The notes under the pieces: model-generated
What the model saw: the letters and a program-made list of their open reading frames with translations, nothing else
Database searches by the model: none
Told to the model about the DNA's origin: nothing
Part shown: piece by piece, positions 60,465 through 64,000 of the stretch
How the letters are laid out: each line of letters starts with the position of its first letter
Position numbering within the stretch: the first letter of the stretch is position 1
Made by a program: the position numbers and the translations under genes
NCBI GenBank assembly: GCA_902765595.1
Contig: CACXAQ010000001.1
Coordinates: 124,001 to 188,000 of the forward strand
Direction: 5' to 3'
Source of the DNA: Oscillospiraceae bacterium
Lineage (GTDB): Bacteria > Bacillota > Clostridia > Oscillospirales > Oscillospiraceae
DNA: 64,000 nucleotides

Positions 60465-60890
60465 ATGCCAACTTTTAACCAGCTCGTCAGAAAGGGCAGA
60501 GAAAAGGTCACCTACAAGTCCACTTCTCCCGCTATGCAGAAGGGTATGAACACCCTGAAGAACAAGGAGACCAACCTGAGCTCCCCCCAGAAGAGAGGCG
60601 TCTGCACCGCAGTCCGTACCTCTACTCCCAAGAAGCCCAACTCCGCTCTGCGTAAGATCGCGCGTGTCCGTCTGACCAATGGTTACGAGGTCACTGCTTA
60701 CATCCCCGGTATCGGCCACAACCTGCAGGAGCACTCTGTCGTGATGATTCGCGGCGGTCGTGTCAAGGACCTGCCTGGTGTGCGTTACCACATCATCCGC
60801 GGCACTCTGGATGCCCAGGGCGTCAACGGTCGTATGCAGGCTCGTTCCAAGTACGGCGCCAAGAGACCCAAAGCTGCGAAGAAGAAGTAA
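60465..60890 (+). CDS. rpsL: 30S ribosomal protein S12
   Basis: A 141-residue S12 with the universal segments [33 protein letters not shown] and [13 protein letters not shown]. It contributes to decoding accuracy in the small subunit. The Lys positions of the [10 protein letters not shown] and GRVKDLPG loops are unchanged, so no streptomycin-resistance substitution is visible. It has a somewhat longer segment after residue 20 than Bacillus S12. AAAGGAGG precedes the ATG. First gene of the str operon; RNA polymerase genes are 1.6 kb upstream. Confidence 0.97.
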   Translation: MPTFNQLVRKGREKVTYKSTSPAMQKGMNTLKNKETNLSSPQKRGVCTAVRTSTPKKPNSALRKIARVRLTNGYEVTAYIPGIGHNLQEHSVVMIRGGRVKDLPGVRYHIIRGTLDAQGVNGRMQARSKYGAKRPKAAKKK

Positions 60891-61186
60891 TTTCCCGACG
60901 CGGCAAAGCTTGGGAAACGCCGCATCAGACTCCAGCGGCATCTTGCGGACGATCCGCACTCTGGCTTCATCGCTTTTCCTCGAAATCCACAAAGGATTCC
61001 GTCGGAAAACCGCTATCGCCAGACTGCAGAGCCTCTCGCAATCCGCTCTTGCAGCCTGATCCGCCGTTCCCCATCTGCCCTGTCGTTTATCTATATTTTC
61101 ATGTGGATAGACCTCGGGGCGCAACGGGTACCCAAAGGGTATTCGAGTACCTGTGAATCCATTTTTTAATGAAGGAGGGAAGCAAC
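60891..61186 (+). other. rpsL-rpsG spacer
   Basis: Nearly 300 bases without a gene. In other bacteria this spacer carries an S7-binding autoregulatory fold; a GGGTACC...GGGTAT...GTACC segment near 61128-61152 could pair, but no motif is clear. Confidence 0.4.
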
Positions 61187-61657
61187 GTGCCCAGAAGAGG
61201 TAATGTTCCCAAAAGAGAAATCTTGCCGGATCCTATGTATAACAGCGTTCTGGTGACCAAGCTCATCAATGGCGTTATGCTCGACGGCAAGAAAGGTGTT
61301 GCTCAGAAGGTCGTCTACGACGCTTTTGACATCATCAAGGAGAAGACCGGTAAGGAGCCCCTTGATGCTTTCACCGAAGCCATGAACAACATTATGCCCG
61401 CTCTGGAGGTCAAGGCTCGCCGTGTCGGTGGTGCAACCTATCAGGTTCCTATCGAAGTCCGGCCCGCCCGCCGTCAGACCCTGGCTCTGCGCTGGCTGGT
61501 CGACTACAGCCGCAAGCGCAGCGAAAAGACCATGAAAGAGCGCCTGGCAGGCGAGATCATGGATGCCTGCAATAACCTCGGCAACTCCGTGAAGAAGCGC
61601 GAGGATATGCACAAAAACGCCGAGGCCAACAAGGCCTTCGCGCACTTCCGCTGGTAA
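61187..61657 (+). CDS. rpsG: 30S ribosomal protein S7
   Basis: A 156-residue S7, the exact usual length, starting with [19 protein letters not shown] and containing [29 protein letters not shown] and the C-terminal FAHFRW. It nucleates assembly of the 30S head. The GTG start at 61187 lies seven bases after GGAGGG and matches the known N terminus; the upstream in-frame ATG at 61169 overlaps that site. fusA follows after 21 bases. Confidence 0.96.
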   Translation: MPRRGNVPKREILPDPMYNSVLVTKLINGVMLDGKKGVAQKVVYDAFDIIKEKTGKEPLDAFTEAMNNIMPALEVKARRVGGATYQVPIEVRPARRQTLALRWLVDYSRKRSEKTMKERLAGEIMDACNNLGNSVKKREDMHKNAEANKAFAHFRW

Positions 61658-61678
61658 GGCGCACAGGAGTTATTTCCC

Positions 61679-63772
61679 ATGCCCAGAAAATATTCACTCG
61701 AAAGAACCAGAAATATCGGCATTATGGCCCATATTGACGCGGGCAAGACCACGACAACGGAACGCATTCTGTTTTACACCGGCGTCAATTACAAGCTCGG
61801 CGAGACCCATGAGGGTACTGCGACCATGGACTGGATGGAGCAGGAGCAGGAGAGGGGTATCACCATCACCTCCGCCGCTACCACCTGCTTTTGGCGCGAC
61901 ACCCGCATCAACATCATCGATACTCCGGGCCATGTGGACTTCACCGTGGAGGTCGAGCGCTCCCTGCGTGTGCTGGACGGCTGTGTGACGGTCCTCTGTG
62001 CAAAGGGCGGCGTGGAGCCCCAGTCCGAAACGGTCTGGAGACAGGCGGACCACTATCATGTCCCCCGGATGATCTACGTGAACAAGATGGACATCATGGG
62101 CGCGGACTTCTATCATGTGCTGGATATGGTGCATGATCGGCTCAAGTGCAACGCCGTCCCCATCCAGCTCCCCATCGGCAAAGAGGAGAGCTTTGTGGGG
62201 ATCATCGATCTGGTGGATATGAATGCGCGCATCTATCACGACGACCTGGGTAAGGACATGTCCACCGAGGAGATCCCCGCGGACATGCAGGACCTGGCAC
62301 AGGAATATCATGAGAAGCTCCTGGAAGCGGTTTCCGACTTTGACGACGAGATCATGGAATTGTATCTCGACGGCGAAGAAGTCCCCGCGGACAAGATCCG
62401 CGCGGCGATCCGGAGAGCCACGGTCTCGGTGAAGATGGTTCCCGTGACCTGCGGCACTTCCTACAAAAACAAAGGCGTGCAGAAGCTCCTCGACGCCATC
62501 GTGGACTACATGCCCTCCCCGCTGGATGTACCTCCGGTGGAAGGCAAGCATCCCAAGACGGACGCTGTGGAGACCCGGGAGGCAAGCGACGACGCCCCCT
62601 TCTCCGCCCTTGCGTTTAAGATCATGACCGACCCCTACGTGGGAAGGCTTGGTTTCTTCCGTGTCTATTCGGGCACCCTGGAGACCGGCAAAACGGTCCT
62701 GAACTCCACCAAGGGACAACGGGAGCGCCTCGGCCGCATCCTGCAGATGCACGCCAATCACAGAGAAGACATCGACCAGGTCTGGTCCGGTGACATCGCC
62801 GCGGCGGTGGGGCTGAAAAACACCACCACCGGCGACACGCTCTGTGATGAAAAACACCCCATTATTTTGGAATCCATGGAATTCCCCGAACCGGTCATCC
62901 GTGTGGCCATTGAGCCCAAGACGAAGGCCGGCCAGGAGAAAATGGCCATCGCCCTGCAAAAGCTGGCGGATGAGGACCCCACCTTCAAGACCTATACGGA
63001 CGAGGAGACGGGCCAGACCATCATCGCCGGCATGGGCGAGCTTCACCTGGAGATCATCGTGGACAGACTTCTGCGCGAGTTCAAGGTGGAGGCCAACGTG
63101 GGCAAGCCGCAGGTCTCTTATAAGGAGACGATCCGGCGCGCCGCAACGGCCGATACCCGCTACGTGCGTCAGACCGGCGGCAAGGGCCAGTTTGCCCATG
63201 TGAAGCTGATGATCGAGCCGAACGAGCCCGGCAAGGGTTACGAATTCGTCAATAAGGTCACCGGCGGCGCGATCCCCAAGGAATTTATCCCCTGCGTGGA
63301 TCAAGGCATCCAGGGAGCGATGCTCTCCGGCGTTCTGGCGGGCTATCAGGTGGTGGACGTGAAGGCAACTTTGCTGGATGGTTCCTTCCACGAGGTAGAC
63401 TCTTCGGAGCTGGCCTTTAAGATCTGCGGCAGCATGGCTTTTAAGGAAGCCTGCCAGAAGGCGGAACCCACCCTGCTTGAACCGATCATGAAGGTCGTTG
63501 TGACCGCGCCCGAGGAATACATGGGCGACGTGATGGGCGACCTGAACGCACGGCGCGGGCAGATCCAGGGCTCCGATATTCGAAACGGCGCCGCCGTGAT
63601 CGAGAGCATGGTACCGCTCTCCACAATGTTCGGTTACGCGACCGATCTGCGCAGCAAGACCCAGGGCCGGGCCACCTATGTGATGGAACCCAGCCACTTC
63701 GTCGAGCTGCCCCGTAATTTGCAGGAATCCCTTGTGAACAGCCGCATGGGTTTCTCAAATGCTAAATGGTAA
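61679..63772 (+). CDS. fusA: Elongation factor G
   Basis: A 697-residue translational GTPase with G1 [15 protein letters not shown] near residue 18, the switch motif [12 protein letters not shown]3 DTPGHVDFT and G4 NKMD, then domains II-V intact to the C-terminal region. It drives ribosomal translocation. It lacks the additional insertions of EF-G2-like paralogues, and its position after rpsG marks it as the main fusA. The reading frame is uninterrupted, unlike rpoB and rpoC upstream. Confidence 0.97.
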   Translation: MPRKYSLERTRNIGIMAHIDAGKTTTTERILFYTGVNYKLGETHEGTATMDWMEQEQERGITITSAATTCFWRDTRINIIDTPGHVDFTVEVERSLRVLDGCVTVLCAKGGVEPQSETVWRQADHYHVPRMIYVNKMDIMGADFYHVLDMVHDRLKCNAVPIQLPIGKEESFVGIIDLVDMNARIYHDDLGKDMSTEEIPADMQDLAQEYHEKLLEAVSDFDDEIMELYLDGEEVPADKIRAAIRRATVSVKMVPVTCGTSYKNKGVQKLLDAIVDYMPSPLDVPPVEGKHPKTDAVETREASDDAPFSALAFKIMTDPYVGRLGFFRVYSGTLETGKTVLNSTKGQRERLGRILQMHANHREDIDQVWSGDIAAAVGLKNTTTGDTLCDEKHPIILESMEFPEPVIRVAIEPKTKAGQEKMAIALQKLADEDPTFKTYTDEETGQTIIAGMGELHLEIIVDRLLREFKVEANVGKPQVSYKETIRRAATADTRYVRQTGGKGQFAHVKLMIEPNEPGKGYEFVNKVTGGAIPKEFIPCVDQGIQGAMLSGVLAGYQVVDVKATLLDGSFHEVDSSELAFKICGSMAFKEACQKAEPTLLEPIMKVVVTAPEEYMGDVMGDLNARRGQIQGSDIRNGAAVIESMVPLSTMFGYATDLRSKTQGRATYVMEPSHFVELPRNLQESLVNSRMGFSNAKW

Positions 63773-63821
63773 GTTTTTAGGCAAAACAAATCAGTTCTAA
63801 ATTTATTAGGAGGATTTTACA

Positions 63822-64000
63822 ATGGCAAAACAGATGTACAATCGCGCTAAGCCCCACGTCAACATCGGCACCATCGGCCACATCGACCATGGCAAGACCA
63901 CTCTGACCGCTGCCATCACCAAGTACCTGTCCCTCCAGGGCAAGGCTGAGTACACTGACTACTCTTCCATCGACAAGGCTCCCGAAGAGCGCGAGCGTGG
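63822..64000 (+). CDS. tuf: Elongation factor Tu, 5' part (cut by the window end)
   Basis: The first 59 residues of EF-Tu are visible: [20 protein letters not shown], the P-loop [13 protein letters not shown] near residue 20 and the switch I start KAPEERERG. It delivers aminoacyl-tRNA to the ribosome. AGGAGG lies at 63808-63814, eight bases before the ATG. The gene continues beyond the window. Confidence 0.97.
   Translation, partial: MAKQMYNRAKPHVNIGTIGHIDHGKTTLTAAITKYLSLQGKAEYTDYSSIDKAPEERER

Overview
The window reads as chromosomal DNA of a strictly anaerobic, GC-rich Clostridia bacterium, most likely an Oscillospiraceae-type gut organism. The basis is the gene set: a biotin-dependent sodium-pumping decarboxylase operon, a tandem glycine riboswitch, Gram-positive CpsB/CpsC/CpsD-type polysaccharide control proteins, pilin-like isopeptide domains, and the rpoB-rpoC-rpsL-rpsG-fusA-tuf block. 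Genus is inference. No rRNA, tRNA, insertion sequence or CRISPR array was seen.

Left part (0-9.3 kb): an oadA-oadG-biotin carrier-oadB operon behind an extended -10 promoter, a PepO-type M13 metallopeptidase, then on the minus strand a serC-serA-DUF1015 operon whose long leader holds a tandem glycine riboswitch followed by a short terminator-like hairpin.

Middle part (9.5-48 kb): a surface and polysaccharide region. One promoter at 9.5 kb seems to drive a 1464-residue secreted VWA/pilin-like protein, a 97-residue Gly/Pro/Trp-rich peptide, an attenuating hairpin, an HPr-kinase-like protein, a PqqD-like peptide-binding protein, a small membrane protein and a PF14907-type nucleotidyltransferase. 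This resembles a RiPP tailoring cassette without any recognisable core-modifying enzyme and is the best candidate for an undescribed system. A terminator and a new promoter then open a long exopolysaccharide operon of about 26 kb: ABC exporter, CpsB phosphatase, Ig-like protein, two tandem tyrosine kinases with Tyr-Gly tails, EpsG-like polymerase, many glycosyltransferases, asparagine synthetase, ATP-grasp ligase, acyl- and pyruvyltransferases, Wzx flippase and a metallophosphoesterase. Convergent to it lie a nucleotide-sugar dehydrogenase, a glycosyltransferase, a 4-epimerase and the initiating phosphoglycosyl transferase. Together these suffice for a Wzy-type polymer containing amino-uronic acid, possibly amidated and pyruvylated.

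Right part (48-64 kb): a lipoprotein 5'-nucleotidase, a multi-pass membrane glycosyltransferase, rpoB, rpoC, an L,D-transpeptidase with Pro-Glu-Thr repeats, then rpsL, rpsG, fusA and the start of tuf. Both rpoB and rpoC lack a short conserved stretch and change frame at that point. In essential genes this suggests assembly errors unless shown otherwise.
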